Of a stretch of DNA of 64,000 nt, positions 51,466 to 63,517 are shown piece after piece. The notes beneath the pieces are model-generated. The model worked only from the letters and a program-made list of their open reading frames with translations, was not told the origin of the DNA and searched no databases. Each line of letters opens with the position of its first letter. The stretch's first letter is position 1. The translations under genes were made by a program, and so were the position numbers. Source of the DNA: Quillaja saponaria (Eukaryota; Streptophyta; Magnoliopsida; Fabales; Quillajaceae); contig CM055610.1 in assembly GCA_029379385.1 (NCBI GenBank), forward strand, positions 17,695,422 through 17,759,421. Reading direction: 5' to 3'.

Positions 51466-52742
51466 AGAAAATGTGAAGATCTTCTTTTTCTTTTTTTCTT
51501 TTTTTTCTATAATTCTCCATTAATCTCCTAAGTAAAAAAATAGCCTCTATTGTATATCTTTCAGGCATAAAGCCAAATAGATTCTCAGAAATTAGAGTCT
51601 CTTCCTTAAGCCTACATTCAATCACTCTTTCTGAAAGCTTCATTGTATGACTTATAAATTTTATTCTGCAATAATTCGTACAACTTTGAATATTTTCTTT
51701 ATTTTTATAAATATGGATTAACATATTCTTTCTCCATTTATCGGACATTTTCTTGGTCACTAAAATATTGTTAAAAAGATTTGTGAGCCAAGTTATGCCA
51801 ATATCTCCTAGGCATCTCCAAACTTCGATAAACATATCATCTGGTCCCATTGTCTTATCATTTTTCATCTTATGAATAACTTTTTTAACCTCTTGTGGTC
51901 AAATCCTACTAACAAATCTATGATTCATATCATCGAAGACAACATCTAGTTCTCTGACAACAACACTAAACTCTTCATTAAATAAGGTATTGAAGTAAGT
52001 TTGTCACCTCTTATTAATCTCATCTTTCTTAACTAAAATTATGTCCCCCTAATCCTTAAAGCACTTACTATGATTTAAATTTCTAGTTCGTCTTTCTCTT
52101 TGTTTGGCAAGCCTATAAATATCATTCTCTCTATCCTTTGTCCCTAACTTTTGGTAAAGTTCTTCACAAGCTTTGCCTATAGCTTCCCTAACCCATTTCT
52201 TAGCATCTTTTCTAGCTTATCTAAAACACTTGTAATTATCCACATTTCTACACTCATGTATTCTTTTATAACCCTTTTTTTTTTAATAACTTGTTGGACT
52301 TCTTCGTTCCACCACCATATCTCCTTAGTTGATGGTATATGTCCTATACTTTCTCCTAACACCTCTTTAGCCGTATTCCTAATACAATTTGCCATCTTAT
52401 TCTAAATCGTATTAGGCTCGCCTTTCACAATTCATGAGTCAACATATAACATCTTTCCTTTAAAAAGAGCAATCTTACCTACGTTCAAATTTCCACCATC
52501 TAGTCCTACTACTCCTATTACTTCTATACTTTTTGTTTGAATGCTTAACACCAATATCCATAACCAAAAATTTGTGCTGAGACACTATACACTTGCCAGG
52601 TATAACTTTACAATCCTTACATAACACCCTATTAACCTTCTTAGTCAAAACAAAATTTATTTGGCTCTTATTAGGCTCGCTACTAAAGGTAACTAAATGC
52701 GGCTCTCGTTTCAATTCAAATCGTACGCAACCATAAAATCCA
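51466..52742 (-). mobile_element. LINE remnant, reverse-transcriptase part
   Basis: Minus-strand fragments match plant non-LTR (RTE-like) retrotransposons in order: REPHLVTFSSEPNKSQINF (end of the endonuclease part), EVLGESIGHIPSTKEIWWWNEE (linker), and GPDDMFIEVWRCLGDIGITW with IYKNKENIQSCTNYCRIKF and MKLSERVIECRL (RT fingers). There are several stops and frameshifts. It ends abruptly at DLHIFFI, just before the LEKAYDR catalytic block, where block A begins, so the RT centre and 3' end are gone. The 5' part continues at 59204 beyond the inserted LTR-like elements. Confidence 0.8.
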
Positions 52743-55700
52743 TGTCACACCTTCATATGAAGGCATGACTAGCTAGAGGAATGGATAACCAAACTCCCAT
52801 AACCCTAACTTTACATCAACTGAATACAAATAGCTTATGAACATTTATAGTTAAAACCAAAAGCTTTTATGTATTAGATTAAAGACATAAACTTGTACAT
52901 CAATTATATGACATTTTTAAATAAAAATTTATGTAGAGGTTCCCTTGTAAAGTGGAACATGCTTGATAGTACACACATATATAATCCTGTTATAAACAAC
53001 CAGTAAACAACAAAATCGATATACACAAGAGAGCTCAATTCCAACCATCACATCAACAACCACAATTAAATTACTATGTACAACAAAACATGATAATTTA
53101 AAGCCTGATATGATTGCAATTGTCATCCTTTGGCTTTAAGTGTGTGATCCCAAAAGTATACCTTGCAGGCAAGTCATGAATCTCTCGAAGGCGAACACTA
53201 ATCTCTAGATATTAAAAAAATAAAAACAAAAGAGAGTAAGTCACAAGACTTAGTGAGCGAAAAATATACCCCGAGGGTACTAGCATCAATCAAAGCATAA
53301 AGAACACATATAAACTAAATAACTCATATAATCATGTTTCATATCTTAACTCAATGGTACACGTACGTATGTATAATTATATTCAAATCATTTACTTATA
53401 ATTTATGTAATACACACGATGAATAAATCATTTGAAATATTCAGAACTCACAATTCAAGCAAAGCAATTAGAACACTTAAATCATTCTAAGTACACAAAG
53501 GGCCAATTAGAGTAACTCAAGCCTATATAAGAAGTATCTCCCCCCACCAAACAATTTTGCGTCTACACAACAAATTTATTCTTCATGCATAATCTATCCC
53601 ACCGAGGCTGAGTACTCAATTCTTTTAAATCACTTATTAAATCAAAATATCATTAGTGCACCCAGATTCTAATTCGGAAGTAAAAACCATTTCGGGTAAA
53701 AAAGAAGTTTATTGGCCCTTATCAAACACAAACAATTTCACACATCAAACATAATTCAAACAACTCAAATTAAACACCACATATTCCAAAATACCGCTAA
53801 ATATAAAATCCTTTATTCAAATACATATAAACAATTGCACTAATTTCCAAAGGGCATGTAATCCACTAACAAAGCTCAAGGATGTGATTCGTCATTCCCT
53901 CTAATATGTGAGAGAGTCGGGATATTTTTGACACGATTCGGAGCTGAAAATTATAAATTCATGTATTATTTAAAATAATCATTTCATAAGTAATTCCATA
54001 ATTCTTTAATTTCACATATATTTACTTAACACGTTATTTGTTAGCTAATTCATTTTAAACCTTTTACTGGATATCTTAAAAGTATGTTTCGTTTCCTTAA
54101 ATGTATACATGCACTAAGAAACCTTATATCACTCATTAAGTCAACTTCACTTATACTCTAATTATTAAATTTAACATTAATCTAATCATTTTCCACATCT
54201 TCTAATTAACTACTTAATCAATGAAACTCGTTAAATAGATTTTTGTGAATACACTAACATTTAAGTTCTCATAAGCATTTATCAAATACCTAGTATGTGA
54301 TGACCCTCACGACCCGGTAAAAAAAGAAGAAGAAGTTAATTTACGTTATAAAAATAAATAAATTAATTGAATAATAATATAATTAAACATGGTATAATTC
54401 GATATTTTAATAGACAATTTTAAAATGTTGTGAATTTATTGTAGTAAGGTAAGTAGTAGTATGACCTAATAAATTCAAATGAGTGCATAATTAACTTGTG
54501 TATATATATATATAACTTAAATTATAATTTTTTTTATTATTTAGTTAGTTCTTATTTTATTTTATTTTGGGGGGTGATCTTTTCCTTTCCTTTTCCTGTG
54601 CTCTTTTTTTCTTTCCCATAAGTTTTTTCTTGCTCTAGGTTGGACTTCCCTTTCTTTCTCGACTTTTCTAGAATTCATTCTAGCAGAGCTTTACAGCTTT
54701 TCTTTGCAACTGGTAATCTTTTTCTCTTTAGGGCCACCAAATTGCTTTGCTTAAGCTTTATTTTCCGCCTTAACAACAGTTTGGTTGGGGGATTACATCA
54801 ACCAATTGTGTCCTCTGTTTTGGTTAACGCAACCTTGCTTCTTCTCCTTTTTCTTCTGCCGTGAAGCTCCTGCTGTGATTTCCTATTAGAAATCCTTGGA
54901 ACGAGTTGGTGAATGGGTTGAACCTTGGAAGCTTGCTACTTTTCCATGCTTTAGCTTCCTCCTCCTTCCTCTTCGGGTTGCATCAACGTTTAAAGGCAGC
55001 AGGTCCTCCGTTAGTGGATCTGGTTCGTGTCTGGTTTTGGGCAGTTGTAAGGTATGTGGTTGTGGTTTGTAAGCTTGTGAGGTTGTAGTTGTGAAAGCTA
55101 GGTAGCTTTAGGTTGTAGTTAAATAACCAAGCTTGCTGTCCCTTGTTTTGGGCAGCAGTTTGGTTGCTTGTTTACCACTTGTGGCTGGCCTTGAGTTGTA
55201 GAAAAAAAAGGTTATGACTCTTTGGAGTCATGTCAGCAAGGAGTCTAAGGGAGGCAGAAAGAAAAAAAATTATGAAACCATGAGCCTATTAATGCTTAGG
55301 AATATAATTGTTGGTTAGGGAAAATGTGGGAATTTCTTGTTGTTAAGTTGCTTGTTTGGGTAATTAATAAAAGTTTGTTTATAAAGAGTAAAATAGTGAA
55401 AACATGAAACAAGAGCTATCAACCATGTATATCTATGTAAGATGATAAAGATAGAATGTGAAAAGGATTAGTAGTAACCGAATGGGAGGTTTAGGTATTT
55501 TATTTGTTTGTTTGTTATAGTGTGCAAGAATTCTTAGTATTAAAGTGGACCCTAGATGAGGTTAACTTGAGTTGTGGGTTCTTGAGATTAGAAGTGGGTT
55601 GGATGGTAAAAACCTCTTAGCTAGGTGGGTAATAGGAATTTCTTAAACTAAACCTTGTGATTATTGTGTATTAAGAACTTAAACATAAGAGGTTAAGGGG

Positions 55701-58700
55701 GTTGTGAATTATAAAGCAAAGTTTGATAAAAATAGTTAGTGTATAAAATAGTTTAGGATGCTAGCATTTTCAATTTAGAACTTATATGTGTTAAGTAAAG
55801 CATTTTTGGTTAATGTTGTGAGCTAAGGATTTAATGAAAATAGGGTGATTAATGTAGATAGAGTGATGTAAATGAGCAATTAAAGTGGTTTTGAAGGGGT
55901 GCAGGGAGCAGATTTCGTGGGTGAAGTAAATTCGGTATTTCGAGTATCTTCAGGGGTAGAATTAAATTAAGAGTTCAAAAGATAAAATGTAGCTTATGGT
56001 CTTAAAATATTGTCTACAAAATTTTGTAGCTTAGGTTCCAAGTATGTTGTGATTTAGAGCTGTTAGACTCAGACCAGTTCATGCAGGATTTTTAGTGCCC
56101 TGTTTTCGGTCATGTAAGGAATTGAGCGGGTTCAAGACTAATTTTAAGAAAAGTTTCTAAATAATAAAGGTAGATATATTTGTCTATTAACAAACTCAAC
56201 AAACAGAATTTGATTTCGTTTTTCTTAGAGAAAGTTATGTTTAATTAACTAAGGTAAGGTCAAAGTCGTCAAAATACTGCGTTTTGTAGAATTTGATGCA
56301 ACTTCAAAGAATAAACTGTATTTATATACAAATCCAAAAATTTAAAAATGGTATACCATTATAAATCTATATGTGTCTAGTATTTTATAAATTTTACAAA
56401 ACTGGATTCGGAATATCCTATGGAAAGATATGATCATTAAAGTGGACACTGGTCCAAACCTCAAGTTTGGACAATTTCAACCTCTCTAACTCACTAAGTT
56501 CTTTCTATTTTTTTCTAATGGTTTCATCTACCCTATGCATTTTCAAGACATTTAAAATGTCGATTCATTATTAACCTTATCAGATAAAGTCTAATTCATA
56601 TTAATTGACATGTAATAACTTAATGGAAAACTTTCATTAAGAAACCTACACAAGTTGAGATATAAGCTTAGTAATTAAAAATGTTACAACAATAACATTT
56701 AGAAACCAAGTATTATTTGGAAACATGAATTTCAGTTCTAAATCCTAACATGGACCTAATGGGATGGGTGAACGAAAGTGCAAGGGACGAATGAAATCAA
56801 TTGAAAGTGAGTGGTTAATTGATGCCTTTAGGGGCTAGATTAGTATGTGTAATTATATTTTTATTTGAATATACATGATTATATGGAAATTAAGCAAGTA
56901 GAGTATTTCAGCAATTTATTTAAATTATGTTTGTTTGATATTGGTTGCTTTGTTTGACATTGGTTGTGGTTGGTAAGGGCCAACAAGGTGAGATTTTTAT
57001 GAAAAATAATTTTTATCTCCGAAATTAAAAAATTCCAGGTGCACCTAGGATATTCTGATTTAAAATCATGAGAAATTCTTATTCTGATAAATAGTTTTTT
57101 AAATTGAGTGCTTAGTCCCTGTAGGATGGATTGTGTACGGAGATTAATTTGTTGTGTGAGCGCGTAAGTGCCCGGTAGAGGGTGATAATGTTGTGCGAGG
57201 CTGGGTCACTTATTAGCCCTTTGGTTGCTTGGTTTGATATTATTGCTCTGATTAAATTGTGATTATGTGTTTCATGTAAATTGTGAATTTATGACGATTA
57301 TAATGTATACGTGTAATGTGAATTAAGGTATGATCAGCATTACATGAGGATATTATATATATGTTATACGTTTGTGTTGAGTGATGCTAGTACTCTTTAT
57401 GTACGATTTTTCACTCATGGAGTCCATAGGACTCACTCCTCTCTTGTGAATTTTTTTTTTTTTTTTAGTAACAGGGGTTCGGTACCTGGCAGTCACGGAA
57501 CTTGTGACTTGTCGATTGAGTGCGGCAAGGTAATTCTAGGGTCTCAGACTTGAAGTTAAAGGATAAAAGTTTGCAGTCACATTAGAACTGTGGGTTGTAT
57601 AATTTTGAATGATGTAAGCGTCTAGTTATTTGTCTTGTCTATGATATGGATGGAGCGGAGCTCCTTGTTATTTTTATGTTATGGTTGTGCGAAGTTATGA
57701 GCATATGTATTTGTATTTTGAGGCATGTTCTATATTATAGGAAATCTCTGTCAAAATTTTCAGTAACTTGTTAATTGTTACAGGAAATGAACTTTTACGG
57801 TGAACTTCGATTTTAGTAAAGCTACTTTTATTCTTTAATTTGATCATGAGTCACGTTTGTTATTTTGTTTCGAAGTCAGGATTACGGTGGATTGGTTTTC
57901 CAATCCTCTGGCTAGTCATGCTTCCGTGAGGGGTATGACATAGTATGTATCCTTTATCTTAATTCATGCATATATATACTTTCCAAAAATTCTAATAACC
58001 CTTATATTGTTCAAGTCCCAATTATTACATTCAACTGAATTTATTTACCTAAGTTAACCAAATACTTGAACTATATATTTTCCCATCATGAACATAATTA
58101 ATTTTTAAAGTTTCTTTCTCCAATTCACATAATCCTCCCTTATGTTACTTGTTTTTCTTAACTCACTCATAATCCACTTAATGATCTACATCTAATTCTT
58201 AACTAAATCATCAATCATCTAGAGTTCTATATATAATAAGTAACTAACAAAATTCTTAAAAACAATACTTGTCTCCCCTAATTCAAAACCAAATCAAGCT
58301 TTTTAGTTAAAATTTCATATCCTTGCTGTCTATTACAATAAGCAGCAACCACCCTCAACTAGGCTTCACGTTTGACTGAAAAAAGCCTCACAATTTGGAA
58401 GAAATTAGCTCACGGGTTGGGGAGTCTTTTGCTGTTGCCAACCCCTTTCAACAACCTAATTTGGCTGCACAAGCAAGGTTCATGGCTGGAGATGAAAGGT
58501 CAGCAATTTGCTGCCTCTGCACAGCAACCCTTGTGTCCATAACTTGCTCTTTTTGGCCAAGATAGAGAGCTAAAACGAGGGAAGGAACACAGACGGTAAA
58601 AAAAGACTGCCACTTCCACACAACGAGCTGATTCGCTCACAGTTTACAAACAAGGCTCAACGGCTGAGGAAAAGAAAAAAGGCTTACAGGCACTAAATTG

Positions 58701-59203
58701 ACTTCTAAAGGAAGTTCAACTACACAACAAGGCAAAGACTTAACGGGACGTTTTGGGAATAAGAAGAAGACAAAAAGGCGGTGCAAATGTAAGGAGAGGT
58801 CGGTTGAAGGACAAAAAAAGCAAGGGGAGAGAAAAATATATGAAAAAAAATAAAGTCTATAATAAGTCAATATGTGTGTTGTATATTCTTAAGTGTATTG
58901 TTCTACTTATAAATATATTATATAATATAATCCATTTAATTTCCTTTGTTTTATTCTATGTTTACACTTATTTAATAGTTTATATAGGACAAAGTCATAT
59001 ATATAAATATATATCTACTATAAATATTTCTTATCTTATTGTTATAATTAAATACAAATTTTATGTACCAAAAAATATACACAATTGGATTTAAGTTTCA
59101 TATCAACCTAATGAAGTGGTGACAATTACAACAAGTTACATACAAGCGTTTCAAAGAGTACACGAACATTCCAAAGTGACATCAGAAATATCGGATTATA
59201 ACA
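52743..59203 (-). mobile_element. Solo-LTR-like element C, inserted in the LINE and split by element B
   Basis: Minus-strand ends are TGTTATAATCCG (at 59203) and GAAGGTGTGACA (at 52743), i.e. TG..CA. The 5-base target duplication ATCCA (plus strand 52738-52742 and 59204-59208) is exact and lies inside LINE coding sequence, so the insertion point is firm. Removing element B and its TSD leaves about 2.8 kb. It shares the family landmarks with A and B ('tgatgctagtaccctcggggta', 'ttttcgctcactaagtc', 'tagtcatgcctt'). No gag/pol, no flanking second LTR, no ORF. Confidence 0.75.
54296..57940 (+). mobile_element. Solo-LTR-like element B, nested inside element C
   Basis: It starts TGTGATGACCCTCACGACC and ends CCGTGAGGGGTATGACA. 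The flanking TAGTA at 54291-54295 and 57941-57945 is an exact 5-base target duplication. Length 3645 bp. The two ends form an imperfect inverted repeat (about 13 of 16). The first ~900 bases hold TATA-like and pyrimidine-rich sequence with short frames that match nothing known. From 56270 on it is homologous to element A. No second LTR copy is seen at its ends, so it is best read as one long LTR left by recombination, or as an ORF-less element with LTR-like ends. Confidence 0.7.
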
Positions 59204-59755
59204 ATCCAAAATACACTCTTCACCCTCATTCTTATCTCCATAACCATAACTCCCATGAACTCTCTCCAAATCCTCGTTAGTACTTTCCAACATGGCCGTT
59301 CAAATCTCTTCCAATAAAAAGTTTCTCTCCTAACCACTTAGTTTCTTGCAAGCAAGCAATATTGATCCTCATTCTACTCATGGTATCTACTAGCTCTCTC
59401 TTTACAGGTAAGAGTCCATATGTTCCAAGTAGCTTATGCGAATCTTCTCTTGGACTAGCTTATTAATCCGCATCGGCCCTCGATGAGAGAATCCTTACTT
59501 ATTTTGCACCACACCTGGGCACCGGTGTGGCGCGCCACTAAGATGTGACGACCCAACCCTTGTTCATTTCTCACTACACCTGGGATCCGATGTAGTGCTT
59601 CATTAATAGGATTACGCCTCAACAAAATTCAGTAGGATTCATCTCATAAGATTTGACTAGTTTTACGTTGGTCGTCAATCTATCACAAATCTCATTCTTT
59701 ACTCGGGCTTGGGACCAGCAGAGTAAACTTATGAGGAGTTAAATCTTAAAAGTTA
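59204..59755 (-). mobile_element. LINE remnant, 5' endonuclease part
   Basis: Continuation of the LINE at 51466-52742. Minus strand: VKRELVDTMSRMRINIACLQETKW is the start of the apurinic-type endonuclease. A deletion then jumps to IGRDLNGHVG, and after a frameshift to ERVHGSYGYGDKNEGEECILD, where element C was inserted. The 5' untranslated-like part reaches about 59755, where block B starts. Confidence 0.8.
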
Positions 59756-60059
59756 TCTCCAAAAAAAAAAAAAGTTTGGTGCTTCTCTCTACCTTTCTTT
59801 CTTTTTCCTACAATCTTCTCCTAAATTCCTCTTGGGGCGAGGCGATAGTCTCTTATATCTTTCTTTCTTTCTTTTCTTCATTTTAAATAAACCAATTTTA
59901 GATCTAATTTTTTTTGGACCAGATCTTGACTTTGTGGTGTTCGATTTATAATTTTCATTTCAGTGGATCCAATATATCAATCTCTTATTGGGAGTTTTTG
60001 ATTAGACGTATCATTTGGGCTGTAACTTTCAAATCACTAGCTACAACACCTGTGATGGT

Positions 60060-60168
60060 AATCTTCGTGATGAAAATGTTGAGTCATCGATGACCCTTTA
60101 GGATTTGAACTTTTGACCTCCTCTTAGGATTGCTAATTCGCTTATCACTATGACCAACCACCTTTGGG
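60060..60168 (-). mobile_element. tRNA-derived SINE copy 3
   Basis: Minus strand: 'catagtgataagcgaatt' (A-box-like), 'gttcaaatcct' (B box), in the position matching copy 1 of block A. It therefore predates the segmental duplication. Confidence 0.55.
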
Positions 60169-61379
60169 TGAATCTTAAACCTTTTGATCTTAACATTTTC
60201 ATCTTAATCAATTAAACTAATGAACACCTCAAAATAATATTCTTTACTTCCTAGGGCTCATTTGAATAAGCCCATGAACAACATTTATTATTTAAAGATT
60301 TTAAGTCATTTTTTTCATAATGAAAGAATATATAGGTGGTGATAATGTCAAACTAACTTAACCAATTGATTAGAGAAGGTATAATATCAATATTTGGCAC
60401 TATAGCCACCTATTCTCCAATCATTGACTTCTTTAATAATTAAAATAAAAATAAAGTATTCTAACTTTTCTAGATGATGACCATTATGCTCAAGCTGAAT
60501 GGTACCCTGAACTTGAAACTCTTCCTAAAAATTTTACATATTTCTCTTGAACTTTGAAAAAAAGAAAAGAAAAAAAACACTAAACTTTAATCAAACTCTA
60601 AAAAAAATAAGTTAAAAGACTTATAAAATAATATAATAAAATGGAAATTAGATATGTATCTTAATAAAAGGACAATAAGAGTATACATGATATTTGTATT
60701 TATTTTTTCGAATTTGGATTAAGTTATATCCTTTTTCAAATTCGATAAGAAGTATGTGTATCATATGTTTTGTAAATAAAGAAAATGTCCGTATAATTTC
60801 AGGATCTTTTAAAAGAGATTAAAGTAATTTATTCTAAAAATAATTATTAATAAAAGAAATGCTAATATTCCTGGGTTCTTATTACTTTTATTGGTTTTGA
60901 TCTTAGTTAATTAAAGAACTTAATTTTTTTGTCCTTGGCAAAACTAGGTATTTTGCAAAATTTATGATATTAATTATTAAATCAAATCCAAATCTCAATT
61001 CAATAATTTAAATTGAATTTTTTTAACTATATAATTTGTTTTGAAACTCACTTTCGATCTTATAATTTGCTTCAAAATATATTTTTATCTATATAATTTA
61101 AAAGCAATGCAATTAATATTTTATAGTTTTTAATTAAAATAATAGTTCATGTTCGTCACTGATGACAATAAGATGAATAAACAAAATGTATATATCTTAA
61201 AACTTGAAAATAAATTATTAAACAAAATATTATTTGACGCTCATAATCAACGTCAACTACACTCTTCGCTTTTATTTTATTTTAAAAAAAAAAATAGAAA
61301 GATATGTAATACTCTTCCAAAGTCAGCTCTTTATATTCGTATGTGAAACCACGAGCTAATACTTAATAGAGTATGATAA

Positions 61380-61400
61380 TTAAAGTTCTCAATGAAGACG

Positions 61401-61431
<31 letters not shown>

Positions 61432-61500
61432 ATAAACGAGGAGAAGACCTTTTTATTTTATTTAACAAATACCTTTTATTTATTTATTTTATATATTGCC
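61380..61500. repeat. ~120-base insertion with T-run in the copy 2 promoter
   Basis: Between 'gagtatgataat' and 'caacttgct', which are adjacent in block A, block B carries extra sequence including more than 20 consecutive T (from about 61401) and an AT-rich remainder. It could be a small retro-inserted element in reverse, with the T run as its poly(A) tail. It pushes upstream elements 120 bases away from the TATA box. Confidence 0.6.
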
Positions 61501-61530
61501 AACTTGCTAGGAAGAGGTCGACTGCCCTTT

Positions 61531-61538
61531 ATAAATGT
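61531..61538 (+). promoter_or_regulatory. TATA box of methyltransferase copy 2
   Basis: TATAAATG lies 43 bases before the ATG; the sequence from here to the ATG is nearly the same as in copy 1. Confidence 0.6.
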
Positions 61539-61581
61539 GTATTACTTCTAATCACAATTGTGATTCTCACTCACAAACTCA

Positions 61582-62792
61582 ATGATGGAACAAACACAAG
61601 AGCAGGTATTGGCAAAAGGCCAAGCAGAATTCGCGCAACTCCTTTTTGGTTTTGCGGACACTATGGCACTAAAATGTGCTGTGGAGCTCCATATAGCAGA
61701 TATCATACACTCTCATGGTCATGGTGGACCAATAACTTTGTCCCAACTAGCTTCTGCTATGGACACACCCTTCCCAAACATTTCCAACCTTGCTCGGATC
61801 ATGAGATTTTTAGTCCATAAAAAGATCTTTACCATTTGTCAATCATCAGATGGTGGTGAAGCTTTATATGGATTAACTGACACGTCTCGTTGGTTCTTAT
61901 CTGAAAACTATGCTTCAATTGTAAACTTTCAAACACATCCTTTGATTTTGAATTCTTGGTGTTCTCTTAGCCAATGTGTAATAGATGGTGGAAGTGCATT
62001 CAAAAGTGCTCATAAAAGTGAACTATGGGAAGTTGTAAAACAAAACCCTCAATTTAAATACGTAGTTAATGAGTCAATGGCGTCTGCAGCAAAGCTCAAT
62101 GTTGGGGTGATCCTATCAGAGTATAAAGATGGATTTGTTAACATAGAATCACTTGTCGATGTGGGAGGTGGGACCGGAACATTCGTAACTGAGGTCGTGA
62201 AATCCCATCCACACATCAAAGGTGTTAATTTTGATTTGCCACATGTCGTTGCCACAGTGCAAGATCACAGCGGAGTCATCACCCATGTAGGAGGTGACAT
62301 GTTTCAGATCATCCCTAAGGCAGATGCAGTTTCTCTCATGGTATGTAATTTATTGGTCTACCAACAAAAACATGACTTTTCATATACATTATACTAAATT
62401 TTATTTGCTCTCTAATTTGCCGTTTAATTTCGATGTTATTAAATTGTTTATGGTGTTGTTCTAGTTTAGAACAACACAAGTACGAAATTTGACAAGGTTG
62501 TATTTGACTAACGTTTGTTTGTAAATAGTCCGTATTGCATAATTGGAGTGACGAAGAATGCATCCAAATTTTGAAGAATTGCTGCAAGGCAATACCAGAA
62601 AAGAATGGAAAGATAATTATAGTGGAAATTGTACTTGAGCAACCAGAGCAAGAGACTATTAATGGTGGCGTATTAGATGTGCCAGCTGAGAAAGAATTGA
62701 ATAAGCTATTGCAAGAAGGTGGTTTCCCACGTTATAATATCATCAAAATTCCAACTGTACCTTCCATAATTGAGGCCTATCCATCCCTATAA
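61582..62792 (+). CDS. Plant O-methyltransferase with an 18-residue internal deletion (6-OMT-like)
   Basis: Two exons, 61582-62340 and 62529-62792, both in phase 0, give 340 residues; usual members have about 350-360. Start is ATGATG, so either Met may be used. The N-terminal dimerisation domain ([20 protein letters not shown]), SAM motif I ([10 protein letters not shown], about 192), NFDLPHV, GDMF (about 240) and the catalytic His257 ([11 protein letters not shown]) are present. It would transfer a methyl group from SAM to a phenolic hydroxyl; norcoclaurine 6-OMT-like enzymes are the nearest type I recognise, but the substrate is open. Compared with copy 1, 54 bases are missing in frame between residues 305 and 306 (...LDVP / AEKEL...). 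The loss includes the MMALTSGGKER part, which in this family carries a catalytic glutamate. The C-terminal IIEAYPSL is intact. It is expressed-looking but probably impaired or altered. Confidence 0.85.
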
Positions 62793-63007
62793 AATAGTAT
62801 GAAAATTAATATACTAGCTATCACCCTCTGAGATTAGAAACATTATAAAATGGGTCTTAGTCTTAGTTTCATTAATTGTGTTAAGAAAACTTAAATAATT
62901 AAAAAAAATTTCTTATTAACTATTGCCATGCATAAATCATAGTTATTTGTCATTGATTGAAAAACTCACTTCAAAGTTCAAATTCCTCCATCCATGCAAA
63001 TTTCCAA

Positions 63008-63517
63008 TCATAAAAAGCTTTTGGTCTTGAATTTGATTTGATACCTACACCAAGGACAAGTACTCTTCACTTGAAACCACTTCCAAATACAACAAGAGTG
63101 AAACTTATGATTACACCCAACAATTACTCTGCTCTCATCCCCATCCTTCTTCATCTCTTCTTGACAAACCCCACAAACCATTAATTCATCTGTTTCATCA
63201 AACACCTTCGGCTCCACTTCCTTTGTGCCTTCAAACCCAGAATTCTGTGTCTTCTCTAATATCTTAGCCAATTCAATCATAACCTTGAACTCAACCTCCC
63301 TCAAAACAACCTTAAAATCTTGGTTGGTTAATCTGGTACGAGACAGAGCTAACTCTGCTGTCATGGTGTCCAACCTTATTGATTGGAGTTCCTCTTCTTC
63401 GAGTTCTCCCAAGTGTAAACGTGGGTCATAGGAGCCATCAAAGGTAGAGTAGCGACCCCAGTTGCTTAGTCTATGTAGAAGTTCAGCTTTTGAAATTGCA
63501 ATCTGTAATTCATCCAT
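63008..63517 (-). CDS. RING-H2 finger protein (intact copy)
   Basis: 169 residues from ATG at 63517 (MDELQIAISKAELL). The N-terminal ~100 residues form a family-specific domain (LSNWGRYSTFDGSYDPR, an acidic ELEEEEL stretch, TNQDFKVVLREVEFKVMIELAKIL) of unknown function. A complete RING-H2 follows: CGVC, then C-N-H-KF-H-SC-C, then CPWC near the end, satisfying C-x2-C / C-x-H-x2-H-x2-C / C-x2-C. Such fingers bind E2 enzymes, so an E3 ubiquitin ligase role is likely. No membrane segment. It is convergent with the methyltransferase, with 215 bases between the two stops. Relatives: a RING-less gene at 37408-37731 and a pseudogene at 50754-51259. Confidence 0.85.
   Translation of the reverse strand: MDELQIAISKAELLHRLSNWGRYSTFDGSYDPRLHLGELEEEELQSIRLDTMTAELALSRTRLTNQDFKVVLREVEFKVMIELAKILEKTQNSGFEGTKEVEPKVFDETDELMVCGVCQEEMKKDGDESRVIVGCNHKFHSCCIWKWFQVKSTCPWCRYQIKFKTKSFL

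Noticed and set aside
54640..55088. Frames of 60-74 residues inside LTR-like element B
   Set aside because: Leucine/phenylalanine-rich products of pyrimidine-rich repeat DNA, no domain, not conserved as frames in the related copies.
61392..61820. Plus-strand frame overlapping methyltransferase exon 1
   Set aside because: Different frame of the real exon, starting in a poly-T run.
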